Below, in pieces: positions 63,936 through 64,000 of a DNA stretch of 64,000 bases. Position numbers and translations under genes: made by a program. The notes below the pieces were generated by a model, which had not been told where the DNA came from, searched no databases, and saw only the letters and a list, made by a program, of their open reading frames with translations. The stretch is from Amphritea japonica ATCC BAA-1530 (lineage in GTDB: Bacteria; Pseudomonadota; Gammaproteobacteria; Pseudomonadales; Balneatricaceae): contig NZ_AP014545.1 in NCBI RefSeq assembly GCF_016592435.1, positions 1,054,001 to 1,118,000 of the forward strand, in the 5' to 3' direction. Position 1 is the stretch's first letter. Every line of letters starts with the position of its first letter.

Positions 63936-64000
63936 ATGCCGAGTTGTACCATCAATAACAGAGAGTTGCATTATCTGGATCAGGGAAGTGGATTTCCACT
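63936..64000 (+). CDS. Alpha/beta-hydrolase-like protein (start only, runs off window)
   Basis: Begins at ATG 63936 with AGGAGGCTTT upstream. The visible 21 residues (MPSCTINNRELHYLDQGSGF then P) match the N-terminal beta-hairpin of alpha/beta hydrolases, where a segment like HYLDQGSGFP precedes the oxyanion-hole HG motif. The rest lies outside the window, so the enzyme class cannot be given. Confidence 0.6.
   Translation, partial: MPSCTINNRELHYLDQGSGFP

Overview
This window looks like chromosomal DNA of a marine gammaproteobacterium, most likely from the Oceanospirillales (a relative of Neptunomonas, Neptuniibacter or Amphritea). That placement is inference. It rests on E. coli-like housekeeping proteins (NrdA/NrdB/YfaE, DsbB, Nth, SbcB, RnfABCDGE), Pseudomonas/Marinobacter-type features (long TrpS, CysI-DUF934-CysH, TIGR02647, DUF2788 and DUF6394 proteins) and a moderate base composition. 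I see no prophage, insertion sequence, CRISPR array or plasmid gene. Nearly all of the window is ordinary, densely packed chromosome.

Layout. 1-4.3 kb: Fe(III) ABC transporter, split into fbpC (+) and convergent fbpA-fbpB (-), each unit with its own Fur-box-like operator. 4.4-7.7 kb: rsmE, a MATE exporter, acetoacetyl-CoA reductase. 8-16.2 kb: a long HEAT/DUF349 protein, a YchJ-like protein, exonuclease I (sbcB) with a small secreted protein, and a pitrilysin-type M16 protease. 16.6-21.3 kb: DUF6394 protein, K+ channel with two RCK domains, EamA transporter, Tim44-like protein, yaaA. 21.5-27.2 kb: two small minus-strand ORFs, trpS, sulfurtransferase, MmcQ/YjbR protein, DyP peroxidase, cysK. 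27.5-37.7 kb: Sel1 protein, a pseudokinase-TM-FGE-like fusion with a DUF4139 protein, kdsA, small membrane proteins, a HugZ-like protein, a COG2229-type GTPase, dsbB, an SGNH hydrolase, a 2OG oxygenase and a TIGR02647 protein.

37.8-38.6 kb holds the most unusual structure. A tRNA-Tyr gene (-) is followed by three 181-bp tandem units plus a partial fourth. Each unit begins with a copy of the tRNA 3' end and carries an intrinsic terminator and a covarying hairpin. It is strikingly like the tyrT distal repeats (rtT RNA) of E. coli. Next come nrdAB-yfaE behind a promoter with two NrdR boxes 31 bp apart, DUF2986 and VF530 genes, an XRE regulator, and a 0.9-kb AT-rich gene-free stretch with three clustered DnaA-box-like sites and a perfect GC-rich palindrome.

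45-53.2 kb: nth and the complete rnf operon (rnfABCDGE, -). RnfC has a very long repeat-rich C-terminal tail. 53.4-61.9 kb: assimilatory sulfate reduction. CysDN activates sulfate to APS, CysH has the cysteine set of a 4Fe-4S APS reductase, CysI reduces sulfite and CysG makes its siroheme; cysK at 26 kb completes cysteine synthesis. CysN carries a vestigial APS-kinase domain without a P-loop, which fits a pathway that bypasses PAPS. The window ends with an HDOD protein, a lipoprotein and the start of an alpha/beta hydrolase.
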